From positions 16,709,140-16,773,139 of the forward strand of contig NC_079384.1 of the NCBI RefSeq assembly GCF_021018895.1: a stretch of DNA of 64,000 bases, read 5' to 3'. Origin of the DNA: Seriola aureovittata. Lineage: Eukaryota > Chordata > Actinopteri > Carangiformes > Carangidae. The position numbers and the translations under genes are program-made. The notes below the pieces were generated by a model. The model was not told the origin of the DNA and did no database searches. It worked only from the letters and a program-made list of their open reading frames with translations. Shown in pieces: positions 25,281-37,400 of the stretch (the stretch's first letter is position 1; the number at the start of each line of letters is the position of its first letter).

Positions 25281-25960
25281 TGATGTTCTATGATATTTCA
25301 AGGAGTAGTATACTGATATTTCATATATCTTGCTATACAATGACTTTGCAATTCAGCAGCATCGTGGTGCGATGGTTAGGACTATTCCCTCACACTGAGA
25401 AGGTCAAGAGTTCAAACCCTGGTTTCAGACTTTATAATCCTGTGATGTTTTTTGATAGTTTCACGCTACAGTACGCGATTAAGTTTTTTGGCATTTTTAT
25501 ATGCCTTACTATACTTTGACGTTTTATGCCTTACAATACTATGACGTTTTATGATATTTCACGGAGTAGTATACTGATATTTTATATATCTTGCTATACA
25601 ATGAGTTAGTGATCCAGCAGCATGGTGGTACGATGGTTAGGACTATAGCCTCACACTGAGAAGGGCAAGGGTTCAAACCCCGTTTTTAGGCTTTTATATG
25701 CTGTGACATTTTTGCGCCATCCTAAACTATGATGTTTTTTGACATTTTTATGCCTTACTATACAATGATGTTTTCATGACATTCTATGCCTAATGGACAA
25801 TAACCTTTTATGATATATCATGGATTAGTATGCTAAGATATTCTTAATATCTTGCTATACCATTAAATTTTGATGCAGCAGCATCGTGGTACAGTGGTTA
25901 GGATTGTTGCTTCACAATGAGAAGTTCATGGGTTCAATCCCTGGTTTGGCGCTTTACTGT
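25281..25960 (+). repeat. tRNA-like module block 2 (3 modules)
   Basis: Segments at 25353-25420, 25614-25680 and 25875-25942. The first has AGAGTTCAAACCC instead of AGGGTTCAAACCC, and the third has GGTTCAATCCC. The block begins with the junction motif TGATGTTCTATGATATTTCA that also opens the blocks at 28698 and 31911. Confidence 0.75.
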
Positions 25961-27485
25961 CCTATGGTCCTTTTTGATATATTTTTTGCCTTACTATGCT
26001 ATGACGTTTTTTGAAATTTTATGGCATACTATACTATGACGTTTTTTGACATTTTCACGCAATAGTACACAATGAAGTTTTTTGGCATTTTTATGCCTTA
26101 CTATACTGTGACGTTTTATGCCATACTATACTATAATTTTTTCTGCCATTTTTATGACTTAATATACTATGACGTTTTTTGAAATTTTATGCCATACTAT
26201 ACTATGACGATTTTTGCCATTTTTATGCCTTATTATACTATGATGTTTTTTTGAAATTTTATGCCATACAATACTATGACGTTTTTTGACATTTTTATGC
26301 TCTACTATAATATGACTTTTTTTGGCATTTTTTTGCCTTACTATACTGTGACGTTTTGTGCCTGACTATACTATGACGTTTTTTGCCATTTTTATGCTTA
26401 TTATACTATGACGTTTTTTGAAATTTTATGCCATACTATACTATGACGTTTTTTGCCATTTTTATGCTCTACTATAATATGTATTTTTTTGGCATTTTTA
26501 TGCCTTACTATACTGTGACGTTTTGTGCCTGACTATACTATGACGTTTTTTGCCATTTTTATGCTCTACTAGAATATGACTTTTTTAGGCTTTTATATGC
26601 TGTGACATTTTTGCGCCATCCTAAACTATGATGTTTTTTGACATTTTTATGCCTTACTATACAATGATGTTTTCATGACATTCTATGCCTAATGGACAAT
26701 AACCTTTTATGATATATCATGGATTAGTATGCTAAGATATTCTTAATATCTTGCTATACCATTAAATTTTGATGCAGCAGCATCGTGGTACAGTGGTTAG
26801 GATTGTTGCTTCACAATGAGAAGTTCATGGGTTCAATCCCTGGTTTGGCGCTTTACTGTCCTATGGTCCTTTTTGATATATTTTTTGCCTTACTATGCTA
26901 TGACGTTTTTTGAAATTTTATGGCATACTATACTATGACGTTTTTTGACATTTTCACGCAATAGTACACAATGAAGTTTTTTGGCATTTTTATGCCTTAC
27001 TATACTGTGACGTTTTATGCCATACTATACTATAATTTTTTCTGCCATTTTTATGACTTAATATACGATGACATTTTTTGAAATGTTATGCCATACTATA
27101 CTATGACGATTTTTGCCATTTTTATGTCTTATTATACTATGATGTTTTTTTGAAATTTTATGCCATACAATACTATGACGTTTTTTGACATTTTTATGCT
27201 CTACTATAATATGACTTTTTTTGGCATTTTTTTGCCTTACTATACTGTGACGTTTTGTGCCTGACTATACTATGACGTTTTTTGCCATTTTTATGCCTTA
27301 TTATACTATGACGTTTTTTGAAATTTTATGCCATACTATACCATGACGTTTTTTGCCATTTTTATGCTCTACTATAATATGTATTTTTTTGGCATTTTTA
27401 TGCCTTACTATACTGTGACGTTTTGTGCCTGACTATACTATAACGTTTTATTGCCATTTTTATGCTCTACTAGAATTTGACTTTT
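25688..27485 (+). repeat. 899-bp tandem duplication within the satellite
   Basis: The sequence from 25688 (AGGCTTTTATATGCTGTGAC) recurs from 26587, and interior landmarks keep the same 899-bp offset (for example CTATAATTTTTTCTGCC at 26131 and 27030). Near the end of the second copy small indels shift the offset by about 2 bp. The copy carries one tRNA-like segment (26774-26841), the duplicate of that at 25875-25942. Confidence 0.85.
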
Positions 27486-28697
27486 TTTTGTCATTTTTAT
27501 GCCTTAGTATACTATGACATTTTTTGAAATTTTATGCCATACTATACTATGACGATTTTTGCCATTTTTATGCTATATTATACTATGATTTTTTTTTTAA
27601 ATTTTATGCCATACAATACTATGACGTTTTTTGACATTTTTATGCTCTACTATAATATGACTTTTTTTGGCATTTTTATGCCTTATTATACTATGATGTT
27701 TTGTTGAAATTTTATGCCATACAATACTATGACGCTTTTTGACATTTTTATGCTCTACTATAATATGACTTTTTTTGGCATTTTTTTGCCTTACTATACT
27801 GTGACGTTTTGTGCCTGACTATACTATGACGTTTTTTGCCATTTTTATGCCTTATTATACTATGACGTTTTTTGAAATTTTATGCCATACTATACTATGA
27901 CGTTTTTTGCCATTTTTATGCTCTACTATAATATGTATTTTTTTGGCATTTTTATGCCTTACTATACTGTGACGTTTTGTGCCTGACTATACTATGACGT
28001 TTTTTGCCATTTTTATGCTCTACTAGAATATGACTTTTTTGGGCATTTTTATGCCTTACTGTGACGTTTTGTGCCTGACTATACTATGACGTTTTTTTGT
28101 CATTTTTATGCCTTAGTATACTATGCCATTTTTTGAAATTTTATGCCATACTATACTATGACGTTTTTTGACATTTTTATGCTTTATTATACTATGACTT
28201 TTTTTGGCATTTTTTTGCCTTACTATACTGTGACGTTTTGTGCCTGACTTTTTTTTGGCATTTTTTTGCCATTTTTATGCCTTATTATACTATGACGTTT
28301 TTTCAAATTTTATGCCATACTATACTATGACATTTTTTGCCATTTTTATGCTCTACTATAATATGTATTTTTTTGGCATTTTTATGCCTTACTATACTGT
28401 GACGTTTTGTGCCTGACTATACTATGACGTTTTTTGCCATTTTTATGCTCTACTATAATATGTATTTTTTTGGCATTTTTATGCCTTACTATACTGTGAC
28501 GTTTTGTGCCTGACTATACTATGACGTTTTTTGCCATTTTTATGCTCTACTAGAATATGACTTTGTCATTTTTATACCTTAGTATACTATGAAATTTTTT
28601 GAAATTTTATGCCATACTATACTATGACGTTTTTTGCCATTTTTATGCCTTATAGTACTATGACGTTTTTTTGGCATTTTTATGCCTTACTATACTA

Positions 28698-31600
28698 TGA
28701 TGTTCTATGATATTTCAAGGAGTAGTATACTGATATTTCATATATCTTGCTATACAATGACTTTGCAATGTAGCAGCATCGTGGTGCGATGGTTAGGACT
28801 ATTCCCTCACACTGAGAAGGTCAAGGGTTCAAACCCTGGTATCAGACTTTATAATCCTGTGATGTTTTTTGATAGTTTCACGCTACAGTACGCGATTAAG
28901 TTTTTTGGCATTTTTATATGCCTTACTATACTTTGACGTTTTATGCCTTACAATACTATGACGTTTTATGATATTTCACGGAGTAGTATACTGATATTTT
29001 ATATACCTTGCTATACAATGAGTTAGTGATCCAGCAGCATGGTGGTACGATGGTTAGGACTATAGCCTCACACTGAGAAGGGCAAGGGTTCAAACCCCGT
29101 TTTTAGGCTTTTATATGCTGTGACATTTTTGCGCCATCCTAAACTATGATGTTTTTTGACATTTTTATGCCTTACTATACAATGATGTTTTCATGACATT
29201 CTATGCCTAATGGACAATAACCTTTTATGATATATCATGGATTAGTATGCTAAGATATTCTTAATATCTTGCTATACCATTAAATTGTGATGCAGCAGCA
29301 TCGTGGTACAATGGTTAGGATTGTTGCTTCACAATGAGAAGGTCATGGGTTCAAACCCTAGTTTGGGGCTTTACTCTCTTATGATGCTTTTTGATATTTT
29401 CACACCACAGTATACAATGAATTGTTTTTCCATTTTTATGCCTTACTATACTATAATATTTTATGCCTCACAATACTATGATTTTTTATGATATGTCACG
29501 GAGTAGTATACTGATATTTTATATACCTTTCTATACAAGGCGCTCATAATGCAGCAACATGGTGGTAGAATGGTTAGGACTATTCCCTCACACTGAGAAG
29601 GGCAAGGGTTCAAACCCTGTTTTTAGCCTTTTATATACTGTGACATTTTTGCGCCATCCTATACTATGATGTTTTTTGATATTTATATGTCTTACTGTAC
29701 AATTATGTTTTCATGACATTTTATGCCTAATGGACAATCTTTTGTGATATATCATGGATTAGTATGCTAAAATATCCTTAATATCATGCTATACCATGAG
29801 CTTGTGATGCAGAAGTATTGTTGTACAATGGTCAGGACTGCTGCCTCACACTGGCAAGGTCATGGGTTCAATCCCTGGTTTGGGGCTTTACTGTCCTATG
29901 GTCCTTTTTGATATATTTTTTGCCTTACTATGCTATGACGTTTTTTGAAATTTTATGGCATACTATACTATGACGTTTTTTGACATTTTCACGCAATAGT
30001 ACACAATGAAGTTTTTTGGCATTTTTATGCCTTACTATACTGTGACGTTTTATGCCATACTATACTATGATGTTTTTTGCCATTTTTATGACTTAATATA
30101 CGATGACATTTTTTGAAATTTTATGCCATACTATACTATGACGTTTTTTGAAATTTTATGCCATACTATACTATGACGTTTTTTGCCATTTTTATGCCTT
30201 ATTATACTATGATGTTTTTTTGAAATTTTATGCCATACAATACTATGACGTTTTTTGACATTTTTATGCTCTACTATAATATGACTTTTTTTGGCATTTT
30301 TATGCCTTACTATACTGTGACGTTTTATGCCATACTATACTATGATGTTTTTTGCCATTTTTATGACTTAATATACTATGACATTTTTTGAAATTTTATG
30401 CCATACTATACTATGACGATTTTTGCCATTTTTATGCCTTATTATACTATGATGTTTTTTTGAAATTTTATGCCATACAATACTATGACGTTTTTTGCCA
30501 TTTTTATGCTCTACTATAATATGACTTTTTTTGGCATTTTTTTGCCTTACTATACTGTGACGTTTTGTGCCTGACTATACTATGACGTTTTTTGCCATTT
30601 TTATGCCTTATTATACTATGACGTTTTTTGAAATTTTATGCCATACTATACCATGACGTTTTTTGCCATTTTTATGCTCTACTATAATATGTATTTTTTT
30701 GGCATTTTTATGCCTTACTATACAGTGACGTTTTGTGCCTGACTATACTATGACGTTTTATTGCCATTTTTATGCTCTACTAGAATATGATTTTTTTTTG
30801 TCATTTTTATGCCTTAGTATACTATGACATTTTTTGAAATTTTATGCCATACTATACTATGACGTTTTTTGCCATTTTTATGCTTTATTATACTATGATT
30901 TTTTTTTTAAATTTTATGCCATACAATACTATGACGTTTTTTGACATTTTTATGCTCTACTATAATATGACTTTTTTTGGCATTTTTATGCCTTATTATA
31001 CTATGATGTTTTGTTGAAATTTTATGCCATACAATACTATGACGCTTTTTGACATTTTTATGCTCTACTATAATATGACTTTTTTTGGCATTTTTTTGCC
31101 TTACTATACTGTGACGTTTTGTGCCTGACTATACTATGACGTTTTTTGCCATTTTTATGCCTTATTATACTATGACGTTTTTTGAAATTTTATGCCATAC
31201 TATACTATGACGTTTTTTGCCATTTTTATGCTGTACTATAATATGTATTTTTTTGGCATTTTTATGCCTTACTATACTGTGACGTTTTGTGCCTGACTAT
31301 ACTATGACGTTTTTTGCCATTTTTATGCTCTACTAGAATATGACTTTTTTGGGCATTTTTATGCCTTACTGTGACGTTTTGTGCCTGACTATACTATGAC
31401 GTTTTTTTGTCATTTTTATGCCTTAGTATACTATGCCATTTTTTGAAATTTTATGCCATACTATACTATGACGTTTTTTGACATTTTTATGCTTTATTAT
31501 ACTATGACTTTTTTTGGCATTTTTTTGCCTTACTATACTGTGACGTTTTGTGCCTGACTTTTTTTTGGCATTTTTTTGCCATTTTTATGCCTTATTATAC

Positions 31601-31910
31601 TATGACGTTTTTTCAAATTTTATGCCATACTATACTATGACGTTTTTTGCCATTTTTATGCTCTACTATAATATGTATTTTTTTGGCATTTTTATGCCTT
31701 ACTATACTGTGACGTTTTGTGCCTGACTATACTATGACGTTTTTTGCCATTTTTATGCTCTACTAGAATATGACTTTGTCATTTTTATACCTTAGTATAC
31801 TATGAAATTTTTTGAAATTTTATGCCATACTATACTATGACGTTTTTTGCCATTTTTATGCCTTATTATACTATGACGTTTTTTTGGCATTTTTATGCCT
31901 TACTATACTA
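28698..31910 (+). repeat. 3,213-bp higher-order repeat, copy A
   Basis: This begins at the TGATGTTCTATGATATTTCA junction and contains five tRNA-like segments: 28771-28837, 29031-29098, 29292-29359, 29551-29618 and 29809-29876. About 2 kb of ~36-bp units follow. Landmarks recur exactly 3,213 bp downstream in copy B, with only rare substitutions, so the duplication looks recent relative to the divergence between basic units. Confidence 0.85.
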
Positions 31911-34900
31911 TGATGTTCTATGATATTTCAAGGAGTAGTATACTGATATTTCATATATCTTGCTATACAATGACTTTGCAATGTAGCAGCATCGTGGTGC
32001 GATGGTTAGGACTATTCCCTCACACTGAGAAGGTCAAGGGTTCAAACCCTGGTATCAGACTTTATAATCCTGTGATGTTTTTTGATAGTTTCACGCTACA
32101 GTACGCGATTAAGTTTTTTGGCATTTTTATATGCCTTACTATACTTTGACGTTTTATGCCTTACAATACTATGACGTTTTATGATATTTCACGGAGTAGT
32201 ATACTGATATTTTATATACCTTGCTATACAATGAGTTAGTGATTCAGCAGCATGGTGGTACGATGGTTAGGACTATAGCCTCACACTGAGAAGGGCAAGG
32301 GTTCAAACCCCATTTTTAGGCTTTTATATGCTGTGACATTTTTGCGCCATCCTAAACTATGATGTTTTTTGACATTTTTATGCCTTACTATACAATGATG
32401 TTTTCATGACATTCTATGCCTAATGGACAATAACCTTTTATGATATATCATGGATTAGTATGCTAAGATATTCTTAATATGTTGCTATACCATTAAATTG
32501 TGATGCAGCAGCATCGTGGTACAATGGTTAGGATTGTTGCTTCACAATGAGAAGGTCATGGGTTCAAGCCCTAGTTTGGGGCTTTACTCTCTTATGATGC
32601 TTTTTGATATTTTCACACCACAGTATACAATGAATTGTTTTTCCATTTTTATGCCTTACTATACTATAATATTTTATGCCTCACAATACTATGATTTTTT
32701 ATGATATGTCACGGAGTAGTATACTGATATTTTATATACCTTTCTATACAATGCGCTCATAATGCAGCAACATGGTGGTAGAATGGTTAGGACTATTCCC
32801 TCACACTGAGAAGGGCAAGGGTTCAAACCCTGTTTTTAGCCTTTTATATACTGTGACATTTTTGCGCCATCCTATACTATGATGTTTTTTGATATTTATA
32901 TGTCTTACTGTACAATTATGTTTTCATGACATTTTATGCCTAATGGACAATCTTTTGTGATATATCATGGATTAGTATGCTAAAATATCCTTAATATCAT
33001 GCTATACCATGAGCTTGTGATGCAGAAGTATTGTTGTACAATGGTCAGGACTGCTGCCTCACACTGGCAAGGTCATGGGTTCAATCCCTGGTTTGGGGCT
33101 TTACTGTCCTATGGTCCTTTTTGATATATTTTTTGCCTTACTATGCTATGACGTTTTTTGAAATTTTATGGCATACTATACTATGACGTTTTTTGACATT
33201 TTCACGCAATAGTACACAATGAAGTTTTTTGGCATTTTTATGCCTTACTATACTGTGACGTTTTATGCCATACTATACTATGATGTTTTTTGCCATTTTT
33301 ATGACTTAATATACGATGACATTTTTTGAAATTTTATGCCATACTATACTATGACGTTTTTTGAAATTTTATGCCATACTATACTATGACGTTTTTTGCC
33401 ATTTTTATGCCTTATTATACTATGATGTTTTTTTGAAATTTTATGCCATACAATACTATGACGTTTTTTGACATTTTTATGCTCTACTATAATATGACTT
33501 TTTTTGGCATTTTTATGCCTTACTATACTGTGACGTTTTATGCCATACTATACTATGATGTTTTTTGCCATTTTTATGACTTAATATACGATGACATTTT
33601 TTGAAATTTTATGCCATACTATACTATGACGTTTTTTGAAATTTTATGCCATACTATACTATGACGTTTTTTGCCATTTTTATGCCTTATTATACTATGA
33701 TGTTTTTTTGAAATTTTATGCCATACAATACTATGACGTTTTTTGACATTTTTATGCTCTACTATAATATGACTTTTTTTGGCATTTTTATGCCTTACTA
33801 TACTGTGACGTTTTATGCCATACTATACTATGATGTTTTTTGCCATTTTTATGACTTAATATACTATGACATTTTTTGAAATTTTATGCCATACTATACT
33901 ATGACGATTTTTGCCATTTTTATGCCTTATTATACTATGATGTTTTTTTGAAATTTTATGCCATACAATACTATGACGTTTTTTGCCATTTTTATGCTCT
34001 ACTATAATATGACTTTTTTTGGCATTTTTTTGCCTTACTATACTGTGACGTTTTGTGCCTGACTATACTATGACGTTTTTTGCCATTTTTATGCCTTATT
34101 ATACTATGACGTTTTTTGAAATTTTATGCCATACTATACCATGACGTTTTTTGCCATTTTTATGCTCTACTATAATATGTATTTTTTTGGCATTTTTATG
34201 CCTTACTATACAGTGACGTTTTGTGCCTGACTATACTATGACGTTTTATTGCCATTTTTATGCTCTACTAGAATATGATTTTTTTTTGTCATTTTTATGC
34301 CTTAGTATACTATGACATTTTTTGAAATTTTATGCCATACTATACTATGACGTTTTTTGCCATTTTTATGCTTTATTATACTATGATTTTTTTTTTAAAT
34401 TTTATGCCATACAATACTATGACGTTTTTTGACATTTTTATGCTCTACTATAATATGACTTTTTTTGGCATTTTTATGCCTTACTATACTGTGACGTTTT
34501 GTGCCTGACTATACTATGACGTTTTTTGCCATTTTTATGCTCTACTATAATATGTATTTTTTTGGCATTTTTATGCCTTACTATACTGTGACGTTTTATG
34601 CCATACTATACTATGACGTTTTTTGCCATTTTTATGCTCTACTAGAATATGACTTTTTTTGGCATTTTTTTGCCTTACTATACTGTGACGTTTTGTGCCT
34701 GACTATACTATGACGTTTTTTTGTCATTTTTATGCCTTAGTATACTATGACATTTTTTTAAATTTTATGCCATACTATACTATGACGTTTTTTGCCATTT
34801 TTATGCCTTATTATACTATGATTTTTTTTTTTAATTTTATGCCATACAATACTATGACGTTTTTTGACATTTTTATGCTCTACTATAATATGACTTTTTT

Positions 34901-35100
34901 TGGCATTTGTTTGCCTTACTATACTGTGACATTTTGTGCCTGACTATACTATGACGTTTTTTTGTCATTTTTATGCCTTATTATACTATGACATTTTTTG
35001 AAATTTTATGCCATACTATACTATGACGATTTTTGCCATTTTTATGCCTTATTATACTATGATGTTTTTTTGAAATTTTATGCCATACAATACTATGACG
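31911..35100 (+). repeat. 3,213-bp higher-order repeat, copy B
   Basis: Near-identical to copy A through its five tRNA-like segments (31984-32050, 32244-32311, 32505-32572, 32764-32831, 33022-33089). In the ~36-bp region an extra block of about 274 bp appears around 33540-33810, a local duplication of the adjacent TATGACTTAATATACGATGA-containing units. Landmarks after it are offset by 3,487 rather than 3,213 bp. The end of the copy is not sharply defined. Confidence 0.8.
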
Positions 35101-37013
35101 TTTTTTTGACATTTTTATGCTCTACTATGATATGACTTTTTTTGGCATTATTATACCTTATTATACTATGATTTTTTTTTTTAATTTTATGCCATACAAT
35201 ACTATGACGTTTTTTGACATTTTTATGCTCTACTATAATATGACTTTTTTTGGCATTTGTTTGCCTTACTATACTGTGACATTTTGTGCCTGACTATACT
35301 ATGACGTTTTTTGCCATTTTTGTGCCTTATTATACTATGACGTTTTTTGAAATTTTATGCCATACTATACTATGACGTTTTTTGCCATTTTTATGCCTTA
35401 TTATACTATGATGTTTTTTTGAAATTTTATGCCATACAATACTATGACGTTTTTTGCCATTTTTATGCTCTACTATAATATGTATTTTTTTGGCATTTTT
35501 TTGCCTTACTATACTGTGACGTTTTGTGCCTGACTATACTATGACGTTTTTTGCCATTTTATGCTCTATTATAATATGTATTTTTTTGGCATTTTTATGC
35601 CTTACTATACTGTGACGTTTTGTGCCTGACTATACTATGACGTTTTTTGCCATTTTTATGCTCTACTAGAATATGACTTTTTTTGGCATTTTTATGCCTT
35701 ACTATACTGTGACGTTTTGTGCCTGACTATACTATGACGTTTTTTTGTCATTTTTATGCCTTAGTATACTATGACATTTTTTGAAATTTTATGCCATACT
35801 ATACTATGACGATTTTTGCCATTTTTATGCCTTATTATACTATGATGTTTTTTTGAAATTTTATGCCATACAATACTATGACTTTTTTTGGCATTTTTTT
35901 GCCATTTTTATGCTCTACTATGATATGACTTTTTTTGGCATTATTATACCTTATTATACTATGATGTTTTTTGAAATTTTATGCCATACAATACTATGAC
36001 GTTTTTTGACATTTTTATGCTCTACTATAATATGACTTTTGTTGGCATTTTTTTGCCTTACTATACTGTGACGTTTTTTGCCTGACTATACTATGACGTT
36101 TTTTGCCATTTTTATCCCTTATTATAATATGACGTTTTTTGAAATTTTATGCCATACTATACTATGACGTTTTTTGCCATTTTTATGCCTTATTATACTA
36201 TGATGCTTTTGAAATTTTATGCCATACAATACTACGACGCTTTTTGACATTTTTATGCTCTACTATAATATGACTTTTTTGGCATTTCTTTGCCTTACTA
36301 TACTGTGACGTTTTGTGCCTGACTATACTATGACGTTTTTTGCCATTTTTATGCTCTACTAGAATATGACTTTTTTGGGCATTTTTATGCCTTACTATAC
36401 TGTGACGTTTTGTGCCTGACTATACTATGACTTTTTTTTGTCATTTTTATGCCTTAGTATATTATGACATTTTTTGAAATTTTATACCATACTATAATAT
36501 GACGTTTTTTGCCATTTTTATGCCTTGTTATACTATGATGTTTTTTTGAAATTTTATGCCATACAATACTATGACGTTTTTTGACATTTTTATGCTCTAC
36601 TATAATATGACATTTTTTGGCATTTTTTTGCCTTACTATACTGTGACGTTTTGTGCCTGACTATACTATGACGTTTTTTGCCATTTTTATGCCTTATTAT
36701 ACTATGACGTTTTTTGAAATTTTATGCCATACTATACTATGACGTTTTTTGCCATTTTTATGCTCTACTATAATATGTATTTTTTTGCCATTTTTATGCT
36801 TTACTATTCCTTTGACGTTTTGTGCCTGACTATACTATGACGTTTTTTGCCATTTTTATGCTCTACTAGAATATGACTTTTTTTGGCATTTTTATGCCTT
36901 ACTATACTGTGACGTTTTGTGCCTGACTATACTATGACGTTTTTTGCCATTTTTATGCCTTATTATACTATGACATTTTTTGAAATTTTATACTATACTA
37001 TGACGTTTTTCCA

Positions 37014-37400
37014 TCCATACCTTCAGCTGTAACACAGCCAAAATGATCAGCAAATCAAAAAAGAAAAGTAAAGAAAATGTCCAAAAAAGGACATTTGGTA
37101 GGTTTGAGCAGAACTGAAGTGGTTTAAGAGATTTATGCAAAAAAAAGCAGAAAAAAATATTAATATATGATGATTTTATAGCATTTTCTTTGTGTGTCCT
37201 TTTTTGGACGCGAGGAACCCCAGAGTGTACAAAATGTGTTACCAGTGTATAATAGACCTGTAACAGTAACTGACATTAGACTTTAAAAATATGTAAAAAA
37301 AATACACTTTCTTGCAGAAATCCATACCTTCAGCTGTAACACAGCCAAAATGATCAGCAAATCAAAAAAGAAAAGTAAAGAAAATGTCCAAAAAAGGACA
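37014..37400. repeat. Pair of 80-bp direct repeats with palindromes
   Basis: The 80 bp at 37014-37093 (start TCCATACCTTCAGCTGTAAC, end GTCCAAAAAAGGACA) recur identically at 37321-37400, 307 bp on. The palindrome-like GTCCAAAAAAGGAC (37079-37092, 37386-37399) also occurs as its complement GTCCTTTTTTGGAC at about 37197-37210 between the copies. The first copy directly abuts the end of the satellite. This may be two ends of a small element or a short tandem array with a ~307-bp unit, of which the second unit is cut off. Confidence 0.85.

Larger units (their letters stand above)
23515..37012 (+). repeat. 13.5-kb AT-rich satellite array, ~36-bp unit
   Basis: The array consists of variants of a unit of about 35-37 bp built from TACTATACTATGACGTTTTT followed by TGCCATTTTTATGCC (or TGAAATTTTATGCCA). 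Common variants replace TACTATACTATGACG by TACTATACTGTGACG, GACTATACTATGACG or TACTATAATATGACT. The + strand is strongly T-rich. Inside the array lie five blocks of a different, ~260-bp-period module that contains a tRNA-like segment (listed separately). Higher-order copies occur: the junction motif TGATGTTCTATGATATTTCA starts at 25281, 28698 and 31911. Open frames of 60-130 codons within the array are translations of the repeat, not genes. The right edge is abrupt at about 37010. Confidence 0.95.

Noticed and set aside
23632..33089. True tRNA genes
   Set aside because: The segments have A- and B-box-like sequences but no pairing acceptor stem and no standard 7-base anticodon loop, so they are tRNA-like relics rather than functional tRNA genes.
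23515..37012. A CRISPR-like look: short repeats with regular spacing
   Set aside because: The units are contiguous variants of one sequence, with no unique spacers and no cas genes. The host is a vertebrate. This is satellite DNA.
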